Positions 27,816-37,961 of a stretch of 64,000 nucleotides of DNA are shown here, in pieces. Under the pieces are notes generated by a model that saw only the letters and a program-made list of their open reading frames with translations, was not told the origin of the DNA and did not search any database. The stretch spans positions 1,922,001 to 1,986,000 of the forward strand of contig NZ_CP034842.1 of assembly GCF_004006635.1 (NCBI RefSeq), in the 5' to 3' direction. Both the position numbers and the translations under genes were made by a program. How positions within the stretch are numbered: position 1 is the first letter of the stretch; each line of letters starts with the position of its first letter. The stretch comes from Fusobacterium necrophorum subsp. necrophorum (lineage in GTDB: Bacteria > Fusobacteriota > Fusobacteriia > Fusobacteriales > Fusobacteriaceae).

Positions 27816-30800
27816 TTGCCTCCCATTTTTGACGTTTTTCATGATATTCTTCAATAGAAACATTTTTGATGCTTGATTCATGAGTAATCTCAGAATGAGT
27901 TACAAATCCAAGTCTTGAAATAAAAGGTTCTATCGTTGAAATTTTTAATAAAGGAGTGACTAACATTAATTGAAATCGCAATTGTTCAAAAAGCTGTAAT
28001 CCAAATTTTGCAGAATCATCAGAACTTTTTAAGAAAGCTTCATCAATAACTACTAATCGGAAAGAAGAACCTTGCCTTTCTTTTTGATTCAATTTGTAAT
28101 TATAACTAAGTCCAGCAGCCAGTATGGTGTAAGCTAATTTTTCTTTTTGCCCTCCTGACTTTCCATCAGAATCGGAATAATGTTCATATTCCTCATCATT
28201 TTCTCGAAATCTTTCTGTTGCTGAAAATACAAACCAATTTCGTATGTCTGTAACTTTTTGTGTCCACTTTTTATCGGCATCCGAAAAATCTTTTCTCCCT
28301 TTAAATTTTTCAATGATCTCTTTAATTTGTAAAAATTTACTTTCCAAAACTTCTTCTTCTAAATTTGTCATTCCTTCTGTACAAGCTCTAAGTTGATTTT
28401 TAAATATTTTAATGTCTGCTTCTGGAGTTTCTTCATAATTTAAGCAAATGTATCTACCTAAATTGTAATCAATTTCTTTCAAAGAATCATTAATTTCTTG
28501 GATTCTTGCAAGAATATTTTTTCGATGTTGATATAATTCATTATGGAAAAGAGAAATATGTTGAATTACTTTTCCTTGAAGTTCATTTTTAAAATTTTCC
28601 TGAAATTTTGGTAAATTATGATATAAAAGTTCAGATAATATAATTTTATATTCATTGAGAGATTCTATATGATTGCTTAGTTCAAGGGTTTCGTTTGGAT
28701 AGGAATATTTAAATGCCGTCATTTGATTTTGAATATGTGAACTTAACCGATTTATAGATTCTTGAAGTTTAGACAATCGAGAATGTAAATCACTTGAATA
28801 TTTTCTTTCATAATCTACAGAATAATTTTGTTTCATACCATTTTTTTCCAGAAAAATAGAGAAGTCATTTTTGATAAAAGGATACATTTCTCGATCTTTT
28901 TCTGTTTCTTGATTTATTTTTTCTTCATTGTTCTTTTGCTGTTCTTCATAAGTTTTATATTTCCCTTCTCGCTTTCCTCTCTCATTCATGAGTTGATTTT
29001 GTTGCTCTCTACATTTATTTTTTTCTTCTTCTTTTTCTTTCTGTTGTTTTTCTAGTGTCTCTAAAATACTTTTATTCTCTTTAATTTCTAAAATTCTATT
29101 TTGGCAATTTTGAATCGCTTCCTCTGTCGTAACAATATCTAACTCATGATAATCAGTATATTCTGAAAGAGAGGCTACAGCCGACAATAACTGTCCTATT
29201 TCCTTCTTTTTTTTACTCCATTCCCTTTCACGAATTAAGAATGTTGTTAATTGATTTTCAATTTCTATTTTTTCTTCAGATAAGATTTTTCTCTTTTTAG
29301 CATTTGAAAAACCAAGTACATATTTTTTTCTGTCATAAATATTGAAATTATCATCTTTTTCATGTCTTTTTTCTGTTTTGATTTGTCCATTTTTTGTAAT
29401 AGCTTTTATTTCCTTTCGGAAAAGTTCCATTTTTTCACAACAAATATGAGGGAATCTCTTACTGACTTCTCCTTTCATCCATTCCGTGAAAAGGGTATCT
29501 TTTTTTATAAGAAGTTTTTTAGCAACAGAATTTTCTTCTAAAGTAGAGGAACTTCTATTCTTCTTACTATCAACTTTAAAATAGACTAATTTTCTTCCTA
29601 AGTGTTCATTATCTACCCAGTCTGAGACAGAAGAATAATGTTTTTCGGGTACTAGAATAGAAATAGCAAAACTATGAACAAGGCGTTCTATAGCTCCCTC
29701 CCATTTCATTTCGGAATCTTTTACCTCTATAAGTTCTCCTGAAAAAGGAAGTTCTTCTATTTTAATATTTAATTCTTTACAAATATGATTTCGAAGGGAG
29801 ACAAGATGATATGGCAAATTAGAAGTTCTTTCTTTCAGAGATTGTATTTCCTCTTCCAATTTCTTTTTTTCCTCTTCATATTGTTTGATTTGAATAGTTA
29901 TCGTGATTAATTCATTTTGAATTTCATCATCCTTTTCATATATATCTTTTTGAATTTTGGGAATTTTTATATAATTTTTTTGAAAACCCTCTAAAGATCG
30001 AATTGCAGATAAACCTAATTTTTTAGCAAGAGTATTGTATTTTTCAAGAGCAACATTTTTTCTATCCAACTCTTCTTTTTTTCGACTTACTTCATCTTCT
30101 AATCGATTTAATTCCTGTCCTCCGTTTTCCAGAATTGCCCTTGCAATTTGTTTTAACTCCTCCGCTATTTGCTCTTCTCTTTTCTTTTCAAATTCTATTT
30201 TTTGTTCTATTTTACTAATTTGTTCTTTTAATTTTTTCATTCCTTCTAAAATTTCAATTTGTCTTTGCAAGGCAAACCAAATTTCTAAACTTTTATCAGC
30301 GAGTTCTATCTGATTTTTTTCTTGTATTTTGATCTCGTATTCTCTTCCCTTTTCTTGAATAGGATTTAACATATCGATTTGTTTTTTTGCTTTTAGTACA
30401 GCTTCATAGGCAGCATTCAAATTTGCATAATGTTTTAATAATTTGCCAATTTGTTCTTCGGTGTCTTCTTTTTCTAACATACTCGTTCTTACAAAAGTAT
30501 TTAAAGAATCTACTTGTTTTACAGAAATCATTTGTTGAAAAAGTTCAATTGCCTGTTCACTAATATTTCCTAATTGTTTTCGATAGTATTCACCATATTG
30601 CGGAAAACTATCATAAATTTTAGCTCCCTTTTTCTTTAATTGATTTCTAAGAAATCGTATATCTGAATGAAAATTTACGAAATCTTCGTTGATAAATAAT
30701 TCCTGATTAGAAATTACATACATTCTATTAGGCTCTGTTTCATTGTCTTTGAACCAAAAAAAAATTGCAAGACTTGTTGTTTGTTTTCTATCAAGATCTC

Positions 30801-31137
30801 GAAAAGTAGCTAAAATAACAGAATAATTACTAGTGTCTCGAAGAGCTTCCGGCTTTCCCCTTCCTTCTAAGGAGTATTTTCTTCCGTAATATCCTAATAC
30901 ATAAGATTTCACACTCCTTTCTTTGGAAGAGGCATCCGCTGCTTTATTATAGGCTACTTTTCTGGGAGGAACTAATAAAGTAATAAGTGCATCAACTAAA
31001 GTAGATTTTCCTGATCCGGAAGTCCCCGTTAAAAGAGATGTATAACCTTCTAGGGAAAAATTCCATGCTTTTTTATGAAAGGTTCCCCAATTGTAAACTT
31101 CTAAATTATGTAATCGAATTCCTAAAAAATGATTCAT
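27784..31137 (-). CDS. jetC: Wadjet protein JetC (SMC/MukB-like ATPase)
   Basis: JetC is the motor of the loop-extruding complex that recognises small closed-circular DNA. The 1117-residue protein has Walker A GTSGSGKST (38-46), a very long charged coiled coil interrupted by a hinge-like region, signature KSGGQKEKLAY (about 992-1002) and Walker B LVVIDEAF (about 1028-1035). The N-terminal LHNLEVYNWGTFHKKAWNF is typical of JetC/MksB. The start has AGGAGTAG upstream. It lies between jetB, 15 bases away, and jetD, which it overlaps. Confidence 0.94.
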   Translation of the reverse strand: MNHFLGIRLHNLEVYNWGTFHKKAWNFSLEGYTSLLTGTSGSGKSTLVDALITLLVPPRKVAYNKAADASSKERSVKSYVLGYYGRKYSLEGRGKPEALRDTSNYSVILATFRDLDRKQTTSLAIFFWFKDNETEPNRMYVISNQELFINEDFVNFHSDIRFLRNQLKKKGAKIYDSFPQYGEYYRKQLGNISEQAIELFQQMISVKQVDSLNTFVRTSMLEKEDTEEQIGKLLKHYANLNAAYEAVLKAKKQIDMLNPIQEKGREYEIKIQEKNQIELADKSLEIWFALQRQIEILEGMKKLKEQISKIEQKIEFEKKREEQIAEELKQIARAILENGGQELNRLEDEVSRKKEELDRKNVALEKYNTLAKKLGLSAIRSLEGFQKNYIKIPKIQKDIYEKDDEIQNELITITIQIKQYEEEKKKLEEEIQSLKERTSNLPYHLVSLRNHICKELNIKIEELPFSGELIEVKDSEMKWEGAIERLVHSFAISILVPEKHYSSVSDWVDNEHLGRKLVYFKVDSKKNRSSSTLEENSVAKKLLIKKDTLFTEWMKGEVSKRFPHICCEKMELFRKEIKAITKNGQIKTEKRHEKDDNFNIYDRKKYVLGFSNAKKRKILSEEKIEIENQLTTFLIREREWSKKKKEIGQLLSAVASLSEYTDYHELDIVTTEEAIQNCQNRILEIKENKSILETLEKQQKEKEEEKNKCREQQNQLMNERGKREGKYKTYEEQQKNNEEKINQETEKDREMYPFIKNDFSIFLEKNGMKQNYSVDYERKYSSDLHSRLSKLQESINRLSSHIQNQMTAFKYSYPNETLELSNHIESLNEYKIILSELLYHNLPKFQENFKNELQGKVIQHISLFHNELYQHRKNILARIQEINDSLKEIDYNLGRYICLNYEETPEADIKIFKNQLRACTEGMTNLEEEVLESKFLQIKEIIEKFKGRKDFSDADKKWTQKVTDIRNWFVFSATERFRENDEEYEHYSDSDGKSGGQKEKLAYTILAAGLSYNYKLNQKERQGSSFRLVVIDEAFLKSSDDSAKFGLQLFEQLRFQLMLVTPLLKISTIEPFISRLGFVTHSEITHESSIKNVSIEEYHEKRQKWEANGFEKMDQDK

Positions 31138-31152
31138 TGTATCTACTCCTGT

Positions 31153-31734
31153 TTATTTTATTCCTAATCCATAGTTCGCATATTCTTCTAATTTTTCATC
31201 AAAGTTTTCTAACCATTGTGCATCTACAAAACCTCGAATCAAGGGCAGAATTTCAAATTGCTCTTCTGAGTTTTTTAAAGCACGTATAAAGCCAAGTTCT
31301 TCAACTCTCTTTATTTCTTGTTCTATTTCTTTTTTTTGTTTCGCTTCATCATTGGTATCTTTTAGAAAGGTCCTCATTTTTTCTAATATTTGTTTTTTAG
31401 AAAAAATGCTTCTTCCTATTGATTCTTCTTTGTTTGATTCTGCATATTCTTTCCGTAAAAGAACCAATAAAAGGCTGGTATTGTATTTTAATTGCCTTCT
31501 GGAAATCAATCGAGGAATTTCCATTTCATCATCCTTATATTCTCGTTGTTTTACATAGGCATAGCCATCCTGAGTTTGTACCATCAAAGTGAGACCCATC
31601 TTTGAAATATAATCTTCTATTTGTATTTGATTTTCTATAATAGTGTTCCATATTTTGGTCTGTGTAGATTCATTTACAACTCCTTTTAATAAAGTTACAA
31701 CGGCTACAGAAAACTCATAAATATTTTTATCCAT
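31153..31734 (-). CDS. jetB: Wadjet protein JetB (kleisin-associated KITE subunit, DUF4194)
   Basis: The 193-residue product has the length and features of JetB/MksE: VAVVTLLKGVVNESTQTKIW at the start, a winged-helix-like middle (RLISRRQLKYNTSLLLVLLR) and a C-terminal second winged helix ending in GFIRALKNSEEQFEILPLIR. KITE proteins bind the kleisin JetA and bridge it to the JetC heads. Its start overlaps the jetA stop by eight bases with AAGGAG upstream, so translation is coupled. Confidence 0.9.
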   Translation of the reverse strand: MDKNIYEFSVAVVTLLKGVVNESTQTKIWNTIIENQIQIEDYISKMGLTLMVQTQDGYAYVKQREYKDDEMEIPRLISRRQLKYNTSLLLVLLRKEYAESNKEESIGRSIFSKKQILEKMRTFLKDTNDEAKQKKEIEQEIKRVEELGFIRALKNSEEQFEILPLIRGFVDAQWLENFDEKLEEYANYGLGIK

Positions 31735-33202
31735 GTATTTTCTCCTTTGGAATGTATATTATTTTTGGAAGTTTTGCTCTCAGTTTTTTCCCCTCTTTGT
31801 TTTTAAATTCAATATATTCTACTTGTTTCTCGACACAAATCTCAACATTTTCTAATTTATAAGATTCTATTCCTAAGTAGACACTGAGCTCTTCTAATCC
31901 ATATTGTAAAGGATGTTGCTCTATGATTTGAGATAAAGTTCTCTCTCCTTTTTCATCAACTTCTTCTTTTATGTTCTCTATTAATATATCTTTATTAATA
32001 TAAATGTGGGAATATAGCACTTCATCAGAATCCAATGATTCTCCATACTCAATATCTTCATCTCTTAATTCTATTTGTTTAGGTGGTGTGAACAATTTCC
32101 GATCAAAAGGTAATTTTAGAGCAGGGCTCACTTCCTCAATTTCAAAAAAAAGCTCTTTTGACAATTTTCCCCTAATTTTAAGAGCGTTCAATTCAATATT
32201 CTTTATAATTTGATTGATTCGCCTTTCCTCCTCTCGATAGTTATTATCTACATATCTTTTTAACTGCTCTGACATAACTTCTACATTATTCCAAACATAA
32301 ATACTAGCATTCAGCCAATCATCAACAATTCTCTCTATTCCACTTTTTATGACAAGTTCTCTAATTTCTTCCAAATTTTTTAATTTTTCAATACTTTCTT
32401 CAAAATTAATTTTTGCATCATTTGACATGATGAATTTAAAAAAAGCTTCAAAACTTTTTCCTTGGTCAGATTTATAAATATCATCCTGTTCAGAAAAATA
32501 TTCTTCAATTAATTCCCCTTTACTTCCCTCCCAACTTGCAATTTTTTCTTGCATAGTTCTATTTAAATTCCGAAAATTTTGTTCTACAGCACGAAAATCA
32601 GACAAAATTTCTCTAGACATAGAAGAAGCTTGTAAAAATCGTTCTTTAATTTGAGTAGATTCTAAATTTTTCATTTTTCCTTGCTTTACCAATTCGATTT
32701 CTCTTTCAATTTCTAACTTTTTTCTTTCCAATTCTTGGATTTTTAACTCTGGATCCGTTTCTGTCCCTGACAATATTTCATGAAAAAGTCCAAAAATCAT
32801 CATAAGTCTGGATTCTGTCCCAATAAATTGCTCACTTTTCAAAGATATAATCCAATCAATTGCTTCTTGAGTTGAAGAAGTCAAATCATAATGGATTTCA
32901 TCACTATTTCTAGGATAAAATCTTCGTAACCAACCAGAACTGTCATCAGACCACTCCACTAGATATTCTTTTGCTTTCTTTTTATTATCTCGAATATAAG
33001 GAATTTCTTCCATAAAATCGTCAAGGTGATTCATCAAAATATGTTCAGGAATCTCTCTTTCATTTGTAAAAATAAATTCTTTAAAAAAGAAGGACAAGAA
33101 AAAAGGAGCATTGTCTGCAGCCATCAATTTCCAAGCAGGATGAAAACGCCTTAAGCTATGTAAAGAATGATAAGACATATGTTCTATTAAATCGTTTTTC
33201 AT
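31727..33202 (-). CDS. jetA: Wadjet protein JetA (kleisin, DUF3375)
   Basis: First gene of the Wadjet operon. The 491-residue protein begins with LHSLRRFHPAWKLMAADNAP, the hallmark of DUF3375 kleisins. A long helical, Glu-rich coiled section follows (about 160-330), then a C-terminal winged-helix-like region with LRAKLPKIIYIP. JetA closes the JetC ring and carries JetB. The start is preceded by AAGGAGAAC. All four components are intact and in canonical order. Confidence 0.93.
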   Translation of the reverse strand: MKNDLIEHMSYHSLHSLRRFHPAWKLMAADNAPFFLSFFFKEFIFTNEREIPEHILMNHLDDFMEEIPYIRDNKKKAKEYLVEWSDDSSGWLRRFYPRNSDEIHYDLTSSTQEAIDWIISLKSEQFIGTESRLMMIFGLFHEILSGTETDPELKIQELERKKLEIEREIELVKQGKMKNLESTQIKERFLQASSMSREILSDFRAVEQNFRNLNRTMQEKIASWEGSKGELIEEYFSEQDDIYKSDQGKSFEAFFKFIMSNDAKINFEESIEKLKNLEEIRELVIKSGIERIVDDWLNASIYVWNNVEVMSEQLKRYVDNNYREEERRINQIIKNIELNALKIRGKLSKELFFEIEEVSPALKLPFDRKLFTPPKQIELRDEDIEYGESLDSDEVLYSHIYINKDILIENIKEEVDEKGERTLSQIIEQHPLQYGLEELSVYLGIESYKLENVEICVEKQVEYIEFKNKEGKKLRAKLPKIIYIPKEKIHG

Positions 33203-33232
33203 AGATGTTCTCCTTAAACAATTATTACATCT

Positions 33233-33262
33233 ATAATATCCTAATTTTCTCTTTTATGTCAA
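33233..33262 (-). promoter_or_regulatory. Promoter of jetABCD
   Basis: Minus-strand consensus TTGACA (33262-33257), 18-base spacer, TATTAT (33238-33233), about 30 bases before the jetA start. No operator-like repeat is obvious nearby. Confidence 0.7.
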
Positions 33263-33401
33263 TATAAAATATTTATAAAAAAACCTTGTTAACTTAAAAT
33301 CATCGAAATAATATCTTCTCTTTGAAAACAAAATAAAATTAACTGTCTCAAAAAATAAGAATAAAAATCTTATAGAAATCAAAGAGATTTAAAAATTTTC
33401 C

Positions 33402-33430
33402 TTGCTATCAAAGAAAAAATAGAATATACT
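33402..33430 (+). promoter_or_regulatory. Candidate promoter of the TpsA-like gene
   Basis: TTGCTA at 33402-33407, 17-base spacer, TATACT at 33425-33430. This leaves a leader of about 185 bases with several A/T homopolymers. The 420-base gap 33203-33622 contains this, the divergent jet promoter, and nothing else I can identify. Confidence 0.5.
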
Positions 33431-33622
33431 GATAAAAAGATATAATATATATATGATTTCATAGAGGAATTGTAAAAAAAGAGGTGGCTATATATTTTTT
33501 TAGTCTATCTTTTTCTGTGTTTTTTTCTGCTAAAAAAAGAAGAAGAAACGAATAGATTGACTTTCAAAGAACGGATTAGCTCTGTTAGAATAAGATTTTT
33601 ACGAAGGGAGAGAGAAAGCAAA

Positions 33623-36600
33623 ATGAGAAATCGATTTTTAAAAAAAGCTATAGCGATACTATTCTTAATCTTTCATATGACTGAACTATTTGCAAGCAAT
33701 CTAATTGTAGACCCAAATGCAAGCCACAATACAAAACTTGATAAATCTAATACAGGAGTACCAATAGTAAATGTATCCACTCCTAATCATCGTGGAATAA
33801 GTGTAAATGAATTCTTGGAATATAACATAGGAAAAGAAGGGCAGGTTTTAAATAATGCGGATAATGTTGGAAGATCTCATCTCGCAGGTCTCATTCATGC
33901 CAATCCTAACTTAGCACCTAATCAAGCAGCTAATTTAATTGTCCTACAAGTGAATGGTTCCAATCGTTCTCAAATAGAAGGATATTTAGAAGCGCTAAGT
34001 AGAGAGAAAGTAGATGTTATTCTAAGTAATGAAAATGGGCTATATATCAACAATGGTGGAACTATCAATATTAAAAACTTTACTACTACTACAGGGAAAG
34101 TTAGTCTAAAAGATGGAGATATTGTTGGAATAGATGTGGAAAAAGGAAGGATTGCGATAGGTCCTAAAGGTTTGGATGTTAGCAATGCCAATTATGTAGA
34201 ATTGCTTTCTAAAACTTTAGAACTTGCGGGGAATTTAGTTACTCATGCAGATGTAAAAGTTATTACAGGTTCGAATAAGATTGATAAAGATGGGAATATA
34301 AAAAAAATTGAGTCAAGTACTCCTGTAGGGGTGGCAATCGATGCTTCTCAACTTGGAGGGATGTATGCAGGTCAAATCAAAATAATAAGCACAGAGAAAG
34401 GAGCCGGAGTCAATTCGGATGCTTTTATTGTGTCTAAAAATAAGAGATTAGAAATCACGGCGGATGGAAAAATAAAGGTAAATAAGGTACAAGGGAAAGG
34501 AATCGAGATTCAAGGAAAGGAATATGAACAAACAGGACTTGCGCAATCTGACTTGGATATTAACATAAAGGCCGATAGTATAAAGCTTCATGGGGATGGG
34601 ACTCAAGCTGAGAAGAAAATAAACTTAGATGGAAATGTAGAGAATAACTCTGCTATATACACAAAAGAAACTCTATACACTAAGGATTTGAAAAATACTA
34701 GCGAGATACAAGTAAAAAAAGAGATACAAATAGATGGTAAATTAATAAGTAGTGGAAACATCCAAGCAAATGATAAAATATCAGTTGCTTCAAATGTAGA
34801 TAATACAGGCGATATTTCAACTAATTCAACTTTCACTGCTAAACATGTGAAAACTACAAAAAAATTATTAGCAAAGGACTCTATTCATGTTAGTCATTTA
34901 GAAAACGAAGGGGAATTAGCAACAAATAGTAGTTTAACAATAAATGGAAAGCTAGAAAATAAAGGAAACATCCAAGCGAATGATAAAATAACAGTTGTTT
35001 CATCAGTAAAAAATTCAGGAAAAATATTATCAAATTCAACATTTACAGCAAAAGATACAAAAAATACCAACTCATTAGTCGCAGCTAGTGATATAGCTGT
35101 TAGGAATCTAGATAATTCAGGAACTTTCGTTTCAAATAAAAAATTAACTGTCGATGGGAATTTAAAAAATACTAAAAATATTCAGGCTAACGATAAAATA
35201 TTAATTTCTTCTTCAGCTGACAATAGTGGAAATATTTTAACTAATTCTAGTTTCACTGCAAAAGATACAAAAAATACTAAGAAAATCATAGCAAAAGATA
35301 ATATTAAAACAGGAAACTTAGAAAATACAGATATTGTTGCTACCGATGCTAGTTTAAAAGTAGCTGGAAATTTAAATAACAGTGGAAATATAAGGGCTAT
35401 AAAAGAAATTACAATAGAGGAAAATGCTAAGAATACTGGTAGTATTTTGACTAATTCATCTTTTCGCGCAAAGGATACGAAAACTACGAATAAACTTGTT
35501 GCAATGGGAGAAATTAACACAAAAAATCTTGTAAACGAAGGGGAGTTGGCAACAAAAGGGAAATTAAATGTAGATGAAAGTTTAACTAATAAGAAAAACA
35601 TTCAAGCTGTTGATCATATAACTGTTAACTCAAAGGTACAAAATGACGGAACTATAGTAACAGATGCTAACTTCTCATCCAAAGATATCGTGAATACAAA
35701 AACTTTCATGGCAAGAGAAAATATAAGCTCAGGAACACTAGATAACTCTGGTGTATTTAGTGCTGGCAAAGATTTAATAGTGAAAGGCTCTGTAAATAAT
35801 TCTAAAACAATAGAAGCCACAAATATAGATATAATTGGAGAGAATTTAGTAAATAGCTCAAGTATAAAGGCTGATAATATCTTAGCAACTGTAAAAACAA
35901 CGAAAAATGATGGTGATATACTAGCGCTTAAAGATATTACACTCAATACGAAAAAGTTAGATAATACAAAAAAGATCGCTGCCCTACAAAATATTACAGC
36001 GAATAACACTGCTCTTACAAACTCTGGAGAAATTATATCCAATAATAAAATAGAACTAAATAATTCTAATATATCAAATACAAATAAAATTCTATCTAAC
36101 ACTATTGACATGAAAAATACATCTAATTTCAATAATACAGGAACTATAAGTGGAACGGATGTAACATTAACAAGTGTAAATGATATTCATTTAATTGCTA
36201 ATTTACATGGAGAAAATAGCCTTATCATAGAAGGAAAAAATATAGTAAATGACGGAAAAACAACAGGGAAACATTTAATTTCTATGAAATCTAATGACTT
36301 CACTAACAAAAAAGAACTATCCAGCAAAGAGTTAAAAATAGATGCTAGTGGAGATATAGTAAATGAAAATAGTATTAGCGCAAACGATTTACATATGAAT
36401 GCTAAAAATCTAACGAATCATGATCTAATAGCAGCTGAAAACAATGCCAATATAAATGTTAAAAACAAAGTTACAAATACAGAAAATAGCTCTATATATG
36501 CAGGGAATAAATTAAATATTCAAGCTAGTGAGCTCTTCAATGATTCCGCTGAAATTTTAGGAACAGATGTAAAACTGGAAGCTAATCAGATTACAAACCA

Positions 36601-37957
36601 CATAGGAACTCTTCAAGCCTTGAATACTATGCATATAAAGGCAGGAAAATTTGAAAATATAGGGAAGGTTGAAGATCTAGATAGATATGAGAGTTACTAT
36701 GAAACTTGGGATGGACAAAGAATAGAAGCTAATCAGATTGAAGATTGGAAAGTACATTTTTCAAAAAGTTCCTCAAAAAGAAGTAATGGAAGCGCAGGAA
36801 AGACAATCAGAAGAAGGCAAAGAGAAGCATATCATGAAATCTCTGAAAAAATGAAAAATGACAAGTACGCTTCTTTGCTATTTCCAACATATGACAAATT
36901 AATGAGAGGGTATTTAGGGGATAGAGGAGAATATACAGAAAAAACGGGTAGCGCAAGAATACAAACCGTTCCATTACAAGAAAAATTAAGAAGTTTAGGG
37001 AAAACAACTCATGCGAAAGTCCTTGCAGGAAACAATATCCTAATAGAAAAAAAGAGTGATTCTAATAATGAAGTTATGAATAAGGATGGAATACTATCAG
37101 CAGGAAATACCATAAAAATAGATGCCAATCAAGTACAAAATCTTGTATCCGTCGGAGATGAAAAAATAAAAGTAAAAACCGGGGAAGAAAGTATGTACAT
37201 CAAATTGGAACGTACTGGAAAAAAACCTAGGAAAAAAGTCAAAATGGAAGTTAGCTATGATAGAGATTTTGCAAATGACTACATTACGAAAAAAATTCCA
37301 AAATTAGATGAAAAGGGAAGACAAGTCTATCAGAAAAAATTTGGTGGAAGAAAAAAAACTGTATATGAATATGTAACAGAATATGTGGGAAGATATGCCT
37401 ATGTAACAGGGCAACCAAGTGTAATAGAGGGAAAAAATGTAGTGATAGACAATGCTAGCCTTGTTAGACAAGGGATAGAGGAAGCTAATGGATACCTTAA
37501 ATCTGGAAAAGATGTAAATATCCAAAATTTTACAAGCAAGAACTTTCATACAGGTCTTTCTAATGGAAATCAAGAACTTCACTTTAATTTATCTAGAACA
37601 AATATCCCTACAATAAATTTGAGTAAGCCACTAGAGAATATGGGAAATCATTTAGCTACTGTTGATAACCCTGTCGCTAATTTAGAAAATAACCTAGAAT
37701 TTAATAATCCGTTACATAATTATGAGAATACGAAAATATATAATAATTTAAGCTCATTAAACGATATATTAAAAAGTGGAAAAATTGATATAGTTCCAAA
37801 CCTTCCGAGTTCTTTATTTATTCAAAATTTAGAGCCTACTGGAAAATATGTTATGGAAACTAGATTAAAGCACATTGCGCTTAGCAATTATTATGGAAGT
37901 GACTATTTCTTAAAAAGAATAGGCTATGAAGAAACATGGGATTGTAAATTGCAATAG
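33623..37957 (+). CDS. Filamentous haemagglutinin-like TpsA adhesin, 3'-truncated by IS30
   Basis: A type Vb (two-partner) secreted adhesin or contact toxin. The ATG at 33623 begins a signal peptide ending about LFASN. The frame also opens at a TTG at 33557, but that adds a charged leader and has no better ribosome site. The TPS secretion domain (about 25-270) includes NTGVPIVNVSTPN, GISVNEF, ANPNL and NGLYINNGGTINI. About 400 residues of adhesin repeats follow, then a mixed region up to GSDYFLKRIGYEETWD. Intact relatives continue well beyond this point. Here the frame ends in CKLQ and a stop codon at the IS30 edge, so the C-terminal part is lost (1444 residues remain). No TpsB transporter gene is in the window. 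Confidence 0.85.
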   Translation: MRNRFLKKAIAILFLIFHMTELFASNLIVDPNASHNTKLDKSNTGVPIVNVSTPNHRGISVNEFLEYNIGKEGQVLNNADNVGRSHLAGLIHANPNLAPNQAANLIVLQVNGSNRSQIEGYLEALSREKVDVILSNENGLYINNGGTINIKNFTTTTGKVSLKDGDIVGIDVEKGRIAIGPKGLDVSNANYVELLSKTLELAGNLVTHADVKVITGSNKIDKDGNIKKIESSTPVGVAIDASQLGGMYAGQIKIISTEKGAGVNSDAFIVSKNKRLEITADGKIKVNKVQGKGIEIQGKEYEQTGLAQSDLDINIKADSIKLHGDGTQAEKKINLDGNVENNSAIYTKETLYTKDLKNTSEIQVKKEIQIDGKLISSGNIQANDKISVASNVDNTGDISTNSTFTAKHVKTTKKLLAKDSIHVSHLENEGELATNSSLTINGKLENKGNIQANDKITVVSSVKNSGKILSNSTFTAKDTKNTNSLVAASDIAVRNLDNSGTFVSNKKLTVDGNLKNTKNIQANDKILISSSADNSGNILTNSSFTAKDTKNTKKIIAKDNIKTGNLENTDIVATDASLKVAGNLNNSGNIRAIKEITIEENAKNTGSILTNSSFRAKDTKTTNKLVAMGEINTKNLVNEGELATKGKLNVDESLTNKKNIQAVDHITVNSKVQNDGTIVTDANFSSKDIVNTKTFMARENISSGTLDNSGVFSAGKDLIVKGSVNNSKTIEATNIDIIGENLVNSSSIKADNILATVKTTKNDGDILALKDITLNTKKLDNTKKIAALQNITANNTALTNSGEIISNNKIELNNSNISNTNKILSNTIDMKNTSNFNNTGTISGTDVTLTSVNDIHLIANLHGENSLIIEGKNIVNDGKTTGKHLISMKSNDFTNKKELSSKELKIDASGDIVNENSISANDLHMNAKNLTNHDLIAAENNANINVKNKVTNTENSSIYAGNKLNIQASELFNDSAEILGTDVKLEANQITNHIGTLQALNTMHIKAGKFENIGKVEDLDRYESYYETWDGQRIEANQIEDWKVHFSKSSSKRSNGSAGKTIRRRQREAYHEISEKMKNDKYASLLFPTYDKLMRGYLGDRGEYTEKTGSARIQTVPLQEKLRSLGKTTHAKVLAGNNILIEKKSDSNNEVMNKDGILSAGNTIKIDANQVQNLVSVGDEKIKVKTGEESMYIKLERTGKKPRKKVKMEVSYDRDFANDYITKKIPKLDEKGRQVYQKKFGGRKKTVYEYVTEYVGRYAYVTGQPSVIEGKNVVIDNASLVRQGIEEANGYLKSGKDVNIQNFTSKNFHTGLSNGNQELHFNLSRTNIPTINLSKPLENMGNHLATVDNPVANLENNLEFNNPLHNYENTKIYNNLSSLNDILKSGKIDIVPNLPSSLFIQNLEPTGKYVMETRLKHIALSNYYGSDYFLKRIGYEETWDCKLQ
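34740..35800 (+). repeat. About five tandem 210-bp repeats in the TpsA-like gene
   Basis: Units of about 70 residues recur, each with a variant of NIQANDKITV...NSGNILTNSSFTAKDTK...LDNSGTF. The NIQA motif recurs near 34760, 34970, 35176, 35385 and 35597. The copies are diverged, so this is an old repeat array rather than a recent expansion. Confidence 0.75.
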
Positions 37958-37961
37958 TAAA

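Noticed and set aside
36807-37582. Minus-strand ORFs inside the TpsA-like gene
   Set aside because: They are shadows of the TpsA frame, which has signal peptide, TPS domain and repeats.
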